Shown one piece after another: positions 42,512-49,990 of a DNA stretch of 64,000 bases. Source of the stretch: Halostella pelagica (GTDB taxonomy: Archaea; Halobacteriota; Halobacteria; Halobacteriales; Natronoarchaeaceae); the NCBI GenBank assembly GCA_005954745.1, contig CP040678.1, positions 930,001 to 994,000 of the forward strand. Reading direction: 5' to 3'. Every line of letters begins with the position of its first letter. The stretch's first letter is position 1. A program made the translations under genes and the position numbers. The notes below the pieces were generated by a model. It was given only the letters and a program-made list of their open reading frames with translations. It had not been told where the DNA came from and did no database searches.

Positions 42512-43375
42512 ATGCCAGAAGACGAAGACAAGTATCCGGTCGAATCGGACCGTCGCCGTTTCGTGAAAGGTGTCGTCGGTAGCGCAGCGCTCGCTGGAGT
42601 CGGCACCACTGGTGCCGCCGCCGTCAACTCTGCAACCGAGCAGAGCGGCGCAGGGGGCGGCGCGACGACGGCGATGGCGATCGAAAACACGGACGGTCCC
42701 GCACCGCGCGGGATGCCCCAGATCCCCATCGAGATCGAAGACGGCGAGATCAAAGGCGTCTGGCCGGAGGTAACGGAGATCGAGCAACAGGGCCAGACCG
42801 TCACGATCACTCAGACCAAGAACTACAAGGGCTCCGACGTCACCTACTCCTCCCGCTGGTTCCAGTACTGCGGTGTCCAGTCATACACTGGACTCAAACC
42901 GGAGGCCGACCAGGAGAACTTCTTCCGCTACTCCTCGTCACCGCCGCCGACGTACGGCTGGCAGACTGAGGACGTGTCGGGTGGCGACCGCGTGCAGGTC
43001 TCTGACTTCGAGGACTACGAGAACTGGGAGAACAGCATCGGTTCGGGCGGCCTCGGCAAGCCCGCTGCGGTGACCTGGCGGTCTCAGGATGTCGACAACG
43101 CCAATACCATCCCGGTGACGCTCATCAGGAGCAAACGGATCGAAGAGAAAGCACAGGAAAACGACTGGTTGGCTGCCTCTACCGACAAGGGCTTCATGGC
43201 GTATCTGAACAAGTGTACGCACTTCTGTTGCGTCCCCGGCTGGAAGACGAGCGAGCAAGCGTCTCAGTTTAACGCGGAGGACGACGTGTACTGCCCGTGC
43301 CACCAGTCGGTGTACGACCCGTTCGAGATCGTCGAAACGACCTTCACGGCGCTCCCGGTCCCCGCGGAGGACTAA
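42512..43375 (+). CDS. Rieske [2Fe-2S] protein of bc1-like complex
   Basis: 287 aa. Tat-type N-terminal anchor (DRRRFVKGVVGSAALAGVGT) and C-terminal cluster motifs: KCTHFCCVPGW (box 1, C-x-H-x2-C) and VYCPCHQSVYDPF (box 2, C-x2-H). The domain between anchor and cluster is longer than in bacterial Rieske proteins. Oxidises quinol together with cytochrome b and passes electrons to a periplasmic acceptor, probably a halocyanin. The start 2 nt after the preceding stop is chosen over an overlapping one. Confidence 0.94.
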   Translation: MPEDEDKYPVESDRRRFVKGVVGSAALAGVGTTGAAAVNSATEQSGAGGGATTAMAIENTDGPAPRGMPQIPIEIEDGEIKGVWPEVTEIEQQGQTVTITQTKNYKGSDVTYSSRWFQYCGVQSYTGLKPEADQENFFRYSSSPPPTYGWQTEDVSGGDRVQVSDFEDYENWENSIGSGGLGKPAAVTWRSQDVDNANTIPVTLIRSKRIEEKAQENDWLAASTDKGFMAYLNKCTHFCCVPGWKTSEQASQFNAEDDVYCPCHQSVYDPFEIVETTFTALPVPAED

Positions 43376-43378
43376 CAC

Positions 43379-44173
43379 ATGAGCTTAGAAAAGAAAGACG
43401 AGCACGACCACGAGGCCTGGATGGAGGAGAAAGACCTGACGCCGGTCGAGAAGACGTTCCTGGTCTCGCTGATGTGGCTCGACGAGCGGCTCCGGATCGT
43501 CGACTATCTGGAGCTTCTAGAGAACCTCTACTACAAGTCGAACCTTCAGATGCCGAAGAGTCACACGGAACAGTACAACCTGGACAACAAGTTCTGGTAC
43601 TGGTATCCGCTGTACTCGCTCGGGTTCTTCTCGACTATCGCGTACGTCGTCGCCGCGGTGAGCGGAGCCTTGCTCGGCTTCTACTTCGCACCGGCGACTG
43701 CCGGCGAAACCGCGACAGCGTACGAACAGGTCATCTACATCATGACGGACCTGAACTTCGGCTACATGCTCCGGAGCATCCACCGCTGGTCCGCGCAGGT
43801 CATGACGGCGGCGGTGTTCCTGCACATGCTCCGCGTCTACTTCACCGGCGCGTACAAGGAACCCCGCGAACTGAACTGGCTCATCGGGATCGTTCTGATC
43901 AGCCTGACGATGGTGTTCGGTTACACCGGGTACCTGCTCCCCTGGAATCAGCTGAGCTTCTGGGCCGGGCAGATCGGCGTCGAGATGGCGCTGTCGATCC
44001 CGCTGATCGGCGAGTGGGCCGCACAGCTACTGTTCGGCGGATTCACGCTCGGGCAGCCCACGCTGCAACGGATGTACATCCTGCACGTGTTCTTCCTGCC
44101 CTTCGTCGTGACCGCACTGATCGCCATCCACATCGGCATCGTCTGGATGCAAGGCATCGCAGAACCACACTAA
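43379..44173 (+). CDS. Cytochrome b, N-terminal (b6-type) subunit
   Basis: 264 aa with four helices and four heme-ligand histidines: RSIHRWSAQVM and FLHMLRVYF in helix B, LHVFFLPFVVTALIAIHIG in helix D. Helix B/C turn has GAYKEPRELNW; the Q-o region LLPWNQLSFWAGQIG follows. Holds the two b hemes and the quinone sites. It is split from the C-terminal half as in b6f complexes. Three nt after Rieske. Confidence 0.95.
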   Translation: MSLEKKDEHDHEAWMEEKDLTPVEKTFLVSLMWLDERLRIVDYLELLENLYYKSNLQMPKSHTEQYNLDNKFWYWYPLYSLGFFSTIAYVVAAVSGALLGFYFAPATAGETATAYEQVIYIMTDLNFGYMLRSIHRWSAQVMTAAVFLHMLRVYFTGAYKEPRELNWLIGIVLISLTMVFGYTGYLLPWNQLSFWAGQIGVEMALSIPLIGEWAAQLLFGGFTLGQPTLQRMYILHVFFLPFVVTALIAIHIGIVWMQGIAEPH

Positions 44174-44177
44174 AACC

Positions 44178-44945
44178 ATGGCAGACGACAACGAAAACAC
44201 CGAGACACGCACGGACGGCAGCGGGCCGGGCATCGTCGCACCCGACGACGAGGTGCCGACCTGGCGAGAGCGCAAGGAGCGCACGCAGGGCCTGTCCCGC
44301 CTCACGTACGAGTACTTCGAGCGGTCGCGCCGAGAGGACCAGGACCTCAGACAGGAATCGAGTTACGTCGAGCGCGACGTGCTCGGCTTCCCGACCTGGC
44401 CGCACGAACTCATCCGAAACCTGTCGCTGACGAGTTTCTTCGTCGGCATGATCCTGTTCCTGTCGGCGACGTTACCGCCGGAGATGATGGCGGTGGCGGA
44501 CCCGAGTACCACGCCGGAGATCATTCTACCGGACTGGTATCTCTACTGGTCGTTCGGCCTGCTGAAACTGGGGCCGCTTAACCCTGAACTCTCGATCTTA
44601 GGTGGTGAGAAGCTGATGGCCGACCGTACGTACGGCGTCGTCGCTAACATCGTCGTGGTCGGATTCATCGCCATCGTCCCGTTCCTCAACAAGGGAAGCG
44701 CCCGTCGACCGGTCGAACAGCCGTTCTGGGGGGCCGTCGGCGTCGGCGGCGTCGTCTTCGCCATCACCATCAGCGCACTGGCGATCAAGAACCTCCTTCC
44801 ACTCGACACGCACCTACTGTTCGACATCACGTTCCTCGCGCCCATCGTGGCGACGCTGATATCGTACGCGGTGCTGAAGTCGATGCGCGAAGGGTACATG
44901 TTCGACCTCAACCGCCGGTATTACCGGCTCCGGCCGCCGAAATAA
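44178..44945 (+). CDS. Cytochrome b, C-terminal (subunit IV-type)
   Basis: 255 aa. A long soluble N-terminus (about 75 residues with ERKERTQGLSRLTYEYFERS) is followed by three helices carrying the quinol-oxidation motif LPDWYLYWSFGLLK, equivalent to PEWY/PDWY of cytochrome b. FLNKGSARRPVEQPFWG separates helices. Forms the second half of cytochrome b. Directly downstream of the N-terminal half. Confidence 0.92.
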   Translation: MADDNENTETRTDGSGPGIVAPDDEVPTWRERKERTQGLSRLTYEYFERSRREDQDLRQESSYVERDVLGFPTWPHELIRNLSLTSFFVGMILFLSATLPPEMMAVADPSTTPEIILPDWYLYWSFGLLKLGPLNPELSILGGEKLMADRTYGVVANIVVVGFIAIVPFLNKGSARRPVEQPFWGAVGVGGVVFAITISALAIKNLLPLDTHLLFDITFLAPIVATLISYAVLKSMREGYMFDLNRRYYRLRPPK

Positions 44946-44960
44946 CGGTCTCATTTTTTC

Positions 44961-45278
44961 ATGACTTCGCCCGATCCGACGGACGACAACGAGCAGGGCG
45001 GAGCGCGCGAGATAACCGTACCGCTGCGGCTGTACAAGGCGGTAACGGTGTTCTCGACGCTGCTTGCCATGATCGGCGTCATCGTCGGATTCATCCTGCT
45101 CGACTCGGCGACCAATCGTGCAACGGTGGCGCTGTCGGAGGTGAACGTGCCGCTCGCCCTCGCGGGGTTAGCGGCGATCGTGTTCGGCGGCGGCGTGTAC
45201 GCGTTCGCCACGCGGTTCCAGGCGGCGGGAATGGGAAACGCTAAAGACGACGACGACGAAGGATCAGATAATGGCTGA
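44961..45278 (+). CDS. Two-helix membrane protein (DUF7315-like)
   Basis: 105 aa. Acidic start, helices LYKAVTVFSTLLAMIGVIVG and VPLALAGLAAIVFGGGVYAF, acidic tail (DDDDEGSDNG). Overlaps the next gene by 8 nt. Conserved small gene of the bc1 locus, family name from memory; probable accessory subunit. Confidence 0.73.
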   Translation: MTSPDPTDDNEQGGAREITVPLRLYKAVTVFSTLLAMIGVIVGFILLDSATNRATVALSEVNVPLALAGLAAIVFGGGVYAFATRFQAAGMGNAKDDDDEGSDNG

Positions 45279-45540
45279 CGAATTCGCAAAAGGATTCGGG
45301 ATCCTCACCAGTGCGGGGCTCATCTGGATGGTGCTCGCGGGGTGGTTCAACACGCCTACGTTCGAGGCAAAGGAATACCCACAGTTACTCGCACCGGACC
45401 CGGCTAATCCGGATACGTACACGGCTATCGCTCTCGAACTGAAAGACGGCCTGTTCTGGTTCGCCATCCTCGGCGCGTTGACGTTCTGGGTCGTCATTCC
45501 CGTCGGCCGCGAGCTGTACGCCGCGTACGCGAGCGAGTAG
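45271..45540 (+). CDS. Two-helix membrane protein (DUF7314-like)
   Basis: 89 aa. Helix 1 FGILTSAGLIWMVLAGWF, an external loop rich in Pro/Asp, helix 2 DGLFWFAILGALTFWVVIPV and a short tail. Translated from an ATG inside the end of the preceding gene. Last gene of the main bc1 transcript; function unknown. Confidence 0.73.
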   Translation: MADEFAKGFGILTSAGLIWMVLAGWFNTPTFEAKEYPQLLAPDPANPDTYTAIALELKDGLFWFAILGALTFWVVIPVGRELYAAYASE

Positions 45541-45666
45541 CCGCTCTGCGGCCGCGAAACGACCGATTCCGGGGTTCTCTTCCGTTCTCGTCGTCAATGG
45601 TCTGACAGTCACTCGTCGGGCGAGCGATTGGAAAAACACTAATGCGCCAACAACACAGGTTGACGT

Positions 45667-46101
45667 ATGGATCCGTCATCGATGTTCGGCCCCATCGACG
45701 CTCTCACCAAAATACAGGTGGAGTTTCTCATCCTGGGATTGGTGATAGTCAATATGGTTACGCGGATTTTGGCTCACCGGACACACGTCAGTCAGGCACG
45801 GGACGGCGCGGACGCGATCACGCGCTACGTACCGCACGAACTCGCGAACGTCCTGCTCGTGCTCGGGGCATTCTACTACTTAACGATCGAACACCACGGC
45901 GGCATGATACTCTCGATGCTCGTGTTAGGTACCTTCCTGACCGACTTCTTCGAGTTCGAGGCACGGAAAGTCGAGGCCCGCAGGGAGAAACCGCTCGACA
46001 AGCCGAAAGCAGCCGTCGTCGGGTCGCTGTTCGTGCTCTCCTATATCGCGTACCAGAGCCTGTTCTACCTCGTGGAACCGCTCTGGAACGGCGTCGTGTG
46101 A
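45667..46101 (+). CDS. Four-helix membrane protein (DUF7313-like)
   Basis: 144 aa. Helices near residues 17-36, 53-72, 76-93 and 114-133; EHHGGMILSMLVLG and DFFEFEARKVEARREK mark the middle. An ACTAATG box centred 26 nt upstream suggests its own leaderless transcript. Found at the end of the bc1 locus; function unknown. Confidence 0.72.
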   Translation: MDPSSMFGPIDALTKIQVEFLILGLVIVNMVTRILAHRTHVSQARDGADAITRYVPHELANVLLVLGAFYYLTIEHHGGMILSMLVLGTFLTDFFEFEARKVEARREKPLDKPKAAVVGSLFVLSYIAYQSLFYLVEPLWNGVV

Positions 46102-46139
46102 GCGCGGACCGCGGCGTCTGACCGCTCCAGTTTCTCTCG

Positions 46140-46865
46140 TCAGTAAAACGACCGACTAGCCTCAACGACGGCCAGTTTGAGTGCGTCCGTCTGGGCGATG
46201 CGGACCGCGGTGTCGTGTGGAACTGCCCCGGCGCTGCGGCCGTCGACGAGCAGCGAGACGCCGCCTTCGTCCCGTTCGACGGAGAGGGTAACGTCGTCGT
46301 GCGGGACGACCCACCGTTTTGCGCCCGTGACGAACGGCGCGATGGGCGTGACAGCGACGGCGTCCGTCTCCGGGTCAAGCACCGGCCCGCCCGCCGCTTC
46401 CGCGTACTCGTGACTGCCGGCGGCGGTCGCCACCACGATGCCGTCGGCCCGAAGTTCGGCGACTCGCGTCGGTCCAGCCGTCACCGAGTACTCGGAGATA
46501 CGGGCCGGTTCCGACGTGACGAGCGTCACGTCGAACAGCGAGCGAACGGGATCCGCGCCGTCGACGCTCACGGAGAGCACCGGCCGCGTCGCGGTCTCGT
46601 ATTCCCCGGTGACGACGTCTGCGATCGCTTCGTCCGCGGCGGCCGACGGAACCGAACGGACGCCCGCCCCGGCGTCGACCGGAAGCACCGTCGCGTCCGT
46701 GCCGGCGCGGACGAGGTCGACGAGCGCCGAGACGCCGCTGGCGAGAACCACGTCGGCGTCGGCCGCCGCCGCACCGGTGCTCACCTCCACGCCGGTGTAC
46801 GAGTCGATATCGTCGGCGAGTCGGTCGGCGTCCGCGCCGACGACTGCGACTGGGTCACTGGCCAT
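46140..46865 (-). CDS. NAD kinase-like protein lacking the GGDGT motif
   Basis: 241 aa. The C-terminal NAD-kinase domain is recognisable: TAAGSHEYAEAAGGPVLDP (cf. the usual TPTGSTAYxxxAGGP) and AVTPIAPF. But at the place of the catalytic GGDGT it reads ASGVSALVDLVRAG, so the catalytic Asp is absent. It may be a divergent or inactive paralogue; another NAD kinase would be needed for NADP synthesis. Convergent with the four-helix gene upstream. Confidence 0.75.
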   Translation of the reverse strand: MASDPVAVVGADADRLADDIDSYTGVEVSTGAAAADADVVLASGVSALVDLVRAGTDATVLPVDAGAGVRSVPSAAADEAIADVVTGEYETATRPVLSVSVDGADPVRSLFDVTLVTSEPARISEYSVTAGPTRVAELRADGIVVATAAGSHEYAEAAGGPVLDPETDAVAVTPIAPFVTGAKRWVVPHDDVTLSVERDEGGVSLLVDGRSAGAVPHDTAVRIAQTDALKLAVVEASRSFY

Positions 46866-46928
46866 TGGAAACCCGCACCATTGCCGAACCGTAGCGGCCC
46901 GGGGGAGAAAAGGCTGCAGGTTTCGGTT

Positions 46929-47011
46929 ATACTGTCGGCTGTACGTCGGTGAAGAACTCCGGACAGCCCGGACCGTCCGGATATCTTGAACAGTGTCGGT
47001 CGACAGTGTTA
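46929..47011. mobile_element. Decayed MITE-like element
   Basis: Left end ATACTGTCGGCTGTA is identical to the ends of the element at 40312, and the next 25 bases are alignable with it. The right end GGTCGACAGTGTT is an imperfect match. It overlaps the stop codon of the M28 peptidase gene. Confidence 0.5.
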
Positions 47012-48319
47012 GTCGTCGTAGGGCCAGTCGCCCGTGATCTTCATCCCTTCCGCGAGGTCTTGTGCCTCCAGTGCGGTGGCTATCTCGTCTGCCGACTTGC
47101 GCTCCGCGTCGAACTCCTCGTCGGCGAGTGCCACCGCCAGTTCGGTGAGGAGGACGGCCTGCTCGCGCAGGTCGCGCGGTTCGAGTTTGTCGAGGGTGTC
47201 CGCGTACGTGTGGCCCCAGCCCCGCCCGTCATCGCCCGTCTTGCTCATCACGTGGTAGCCGGGGACGCCCCACTGGACGAACGGCCAGTGGTCGCTGTGC
47301 GGGCCGAGTTCGGGGACGGTTTCGATGGGGTGGTCGTAGCGGTCGGCGACGCCCCTGGCGGCCGTCTCCAGCGCGTCGAACCCGTGCGTGTAGAGCGCGA
47401 GGGTCCGGCCGCGGACGACGCCGTCGAGGTTGAGTACGGCGCGGACGGTATCGCGTTCGACCCGCTCCGACTCGTACTCGGAGCCGACGAGTCCGACCTC
47501 CTCCGCGCCGAAGACGACGAAGCGGACTCTGGTGTCCAGTTCGGCCTCGCGCGCGGCGAGCGCTCGGGCGACTTCGACGACCGCGGCCGTTCCCGCGCCG
47601 TTGTCCATCGCGCCCTCGGCGATGTCGTGGGCGTCGACGTGGCTGGTGACGAGCAGTTCCTCGTCGGTGTCGGGGCCGAGTTCGGCGTGGACGTTCTGGC
47701 TGGTCGCGCCGGATGCGTCGGCCTCGACCTCGACGGTCACGTCCTCGCCCTCGAACCGCCGCGCGAGGCGCGCGCCGACCTCCTTCGAGACGCCGACCGC
47801 GGGTATCTCGCCGATCGGGTCGTCCGCGGTGCCGACGGAGCCCGTCGGCGGTAGACACCCTTCGACGTGGTTGCGGTAGACGAACGCCGCGGCGTCCGCC
47901 TCGACCGCGTGGTAGTACTTCTCCCGGCGGTGGACGTAGCGGTCGTAGTGGTCCGGCACGTCGCTCCGCGCCATCACTACGTTGCCGGCGACGTCCGCGT
48001 CGTCGAAGTCCTCGGGGAGACCGTATCCGAGGTCGACCAGTTCGGCGGTGGTCTCGCCTGCGGGGCTGCGCGGCAGCGCGATGCAGTTCTGCTCGGTGTC
48101 GTCGGCCCGTATCGCGCTCTCGCCGCGGGTCCAGCCCTGTATCTCGAACTCGTCAAGACGGGCGTTCCGCGCGCCGACACGGTCGAGCGCGTCGCGCGTC
48201 GCCTCCGCGGCGCGGCGTTCACCCTCGCTGCCGGCCATGCGGTTACCGACATCGACCAGGGTTTCGAGATGGTCCCACCCGACATCGCTCGTGAAGGTGT
48301 CGCCGATCCACTCGGTCAT
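47009..48319 (-). CDS. M28-family zinc aminopeptidase
   Basis: 436 aa. Dinuclear Zn site residues are visible: LVTSHVDAHDIAEGAMDNGAGTA (His, Asp), VVFGAEEVGLVGSEYE (Glu pair) and HSDHWPFVQWGVPGYHV (His). No signal peptide, so probably cytosolic. An inserted PA-like domain lies around residues 110-200. A CTTAGGC box 28 nt upstream supports ATG at 48319. The last codons fall in a decayed repeat. Confidence 0.9.
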   Translation of the reverse strand: MTEWIGDTFTSDVGWDHLETLVDVGNRMAGSEGERRAAEATRDALDRVGARNARLDEFEIQGWTRGESAIRADDTEQNCIALPRSPAGETTAELVDLGYGLPEDFDDADVAGNVVMARSDVPDHYDRYVHRREKYYHAVEADAAAFVYRNHVEGCLPPTGSVGTADDPIGEIPAVGVSKEVGARLARRFEGEDVTVEVEADASGATSQNVHAELGPDTDEELLVTSHVDAHDIAEGAMDNGAGTAAVVEVARALAAREAELDTRVRFVVFGAEEVGLVGSEYESERVERDTVRAVLNLDGVVRGRTLALYTHGFDALETAARGVADRYDHPIETVPELGPHSDHWPFVQWGVPGYHVMSKTGDDGRGWGHTYADTLDKLEPRDLREQAVLLTELAVALADEEFDAERKSADEIATALEAQDLAEGMKITGDWPYDD

Positions 48320-48344
48320 GTCTGGCTTTCCACCGGGACTCCGC

Positions 48345-48632
48345 CTAAGCGTTTCGGCTTCCCGAGGTGAACGGTTCCGTCGGGTGCGCGGAACCGCCGG
48401 CTCGGAGGAGCTCGCGGAAGGTTTCGGCTGTGAGGCCGCCCTCGCTCTCGAACAGCGGCGTCAGGTCCCAGCGATACTGGCCGGGCGTCTCGCTCCGCCG
48501 TCGAGCGTCTTCCCGCAGCTCTCCCGCCGGAGAAAAATACGTTCGGCCGTGCTTTCGCTCAGAGCAGTGAAACTGAGAGTACTCGAACGTGACACGAACG
48601 GGGCGTCCGATTCGACGGCAAAACCAAAGTAT
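48345..48632 (-). pseudogene. Open frame without start codon, gene remnant
   Basis: An open frame of 95 codons on the minus strand with no ATG, GTG or TTG anywhere, ending in TAG at 48345-48347. The product reads as a plausible protein: FEYSQFHCSERKHGRTYFS, then QYRWDLTPLFESEGGLTAE. It lies upstream of the M28 gene in the same direction and is cut off at the halocyanin 2 promoter. I read it as the 3' remnant of a gene whose 5' end was lost. Family not recognised. Confidence 0.35.
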
Positions 48633-48661
48633 TCAGTACGGGCCAACGCTTAGGCCCGGGT

Positions 48662-49255
48662 ATGTCAGTAGACGACGCGAACGCGAGACTGTCCCGTCGC
48701 GGCTTTCTCAAGGCAGGCGCGGGCGCGACGGCCGCTGCGGGTTCCGCCGGGGTTGCGGCGGGCCAGGAAGACGGAAACGAGTCCGACGGAAACGAGACTG
48801 CCGGCGGTGGCGGTGGAGGGGGCGGAACCGAAACCGTCGAACTCACCGGGGACAACGTGTTCGATCCGGCCGAACTGTACATCCAGCCGGGCACGACGGT
48901 CGTGTTCGAATGGACATCCGACGGCCACAACATCCTCATCGATGACCAACCGGACGACGCCAACTGGGAGGGCCACGAACCCATCGAGAACGAGGGGTTC
49001 ACTTACGAACACACCTTCGAAGTCATGGGCGAGTACGCCTACTTCTGCAAGCCCCACGCGTCGCTCGGTATGGAGGCGACGATCACCGTCAACGAGTCCG
49101 GCCAGAACCCCGCCGCCAGCGGCGGCGGTGGCGGCCCGTCTCTCCCCGACAGCGCGCTGACGATGGGGATCGCCACGATGGCCGCGATGCTGTCGACGCT
49201 CGGACTCGCCTTCTTCTTCCTCAAGTACGGCGGCGACTACGAGACGCCCGAATAG
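48662..49255 (+). CDS. Halocyanin-domain blue-copper protein 2
   Basis: 197 aa. Tat signal (SRRGFLKAGAGATAAAG), short Gly-rich linker, copper domain with DGHNIL and YAYFCKPHASLGM (ligands His, Cys, His, Met) and a C-terminal anchor helix (MGIATMAAMLSTLGLAFFFL). Over about 340 bases the copper domain is nearly identical to halocyanin 1, including silent positions, while signal and anchor differ. Its partner here may be the TrkA-TrkH or NDH-2-like genes downstream, or the same bc1 complex. Confidence 0.93.
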   Translation: MSVDDANARLSRRGFLKAGAGATAAAGSAGVAAGQEDGNESDGNETAGGGGGGGGTETVELTGDNVFDPAELYIQPGTTVVFEWTSDGHNILIDDQPDDANWEGHEPIENEGFTYEHTFEVMGEYAYFCKPHASLGMEATITVNESGQNPAASGGGGGPSLPDSALTMGIATMAAMLSTLGLAFFFLKYGGDYETPE

Positions 49256-49300
49256 GCAAACGATAGATTTTCACGAGGGGACTGAGTACGCCGACATCGA

Positions 49301-49990
49301 ATGTACATCATCGTCGTCGGTGCGGGTAATATCGGCTATCCGCTGATCGATATCGCCACGAACGACGAGAACGAAGTCGTCGTCATCGAGAACGACGCAG
49401 CGAAAGCCGACGAGGCGGCGCGGAATTTCGACTGTCTCGTCCTCGAAGACGACGCGACCGAAATGGCGACGCTCGAAGACGCCGGCATCGACCGCGCCGA
49501 TGCCCTGATCAGCACGACCGATCAGGACGCCACGAACATCATGGTCTGTCTCCTTGGAAAAGAGAGAGACGTTCCCGCGATCGTCTCGGTCGTTCACGAC
49601 CCGGCCCACATGAACCTGTTCCGGCGGATCGGCGTCAACACGATGGAGAACCCACAGAGCCTCATCGCCGATTCCCTCTACCGCGCGGTCAAACGACCGT
49701 CTATCAAGGATTACATGCGGGTCGGCGACACCGCCGAAGTGTTCGAGATCACGGTCGACGACGACGCACCCATCGCCGGCGAAACGCTGTCCTCAGCCGG
49801 CTCGAAGGGGCTGTTACCGAAGGGCGTTCTCATCGTCGCCGTCGAGCGAAACGGCGATGCGGACCCGATCACACCCCACGGTAACACCGAGATACGGGTC
49901 GGCGACATGCTGACTGTGTACGCGCAGGACGGTGCGACACCCGACGTAACGGACACGTTCGGTCACTACGAGGACCACGAGTTCGCGTAG
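49301..49990 (+). CDS. Single-unit TrkA-family regulator
   Basis: 229 aa, one RCK unit: Rossmann MYIIVVGAGNIGYPLIDIA with conserved acidic residue after strand 2, then TrkA-C from about residue 140 (EVFEITVDDDAPIAGETL). Shorter than the TrkA at 34419, which has two units. The stop is immediately followed by the TrkH start, so it forms pair 2. Confidence 0.92.
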   Translation: MYIIVVGAGNIGYPLIDIATNDENEVVVIENDAAKADEAARNFDCLVLEDDATEMATLEDAGIDRADALISTTDQDATNIMVCLLGKERDVPAIVSVVHDPAHMNLFRRIGVNTMENPQSLIADSLYRAVKRPSIKDYMRVGDTAEVFEITVDDDAPIAGETLSSAGSKGLLPKGVLIVAVERNGDADPITPHGNTEIRVGDMLTVYAQDGATPDVTDTFGHYEDHEFA

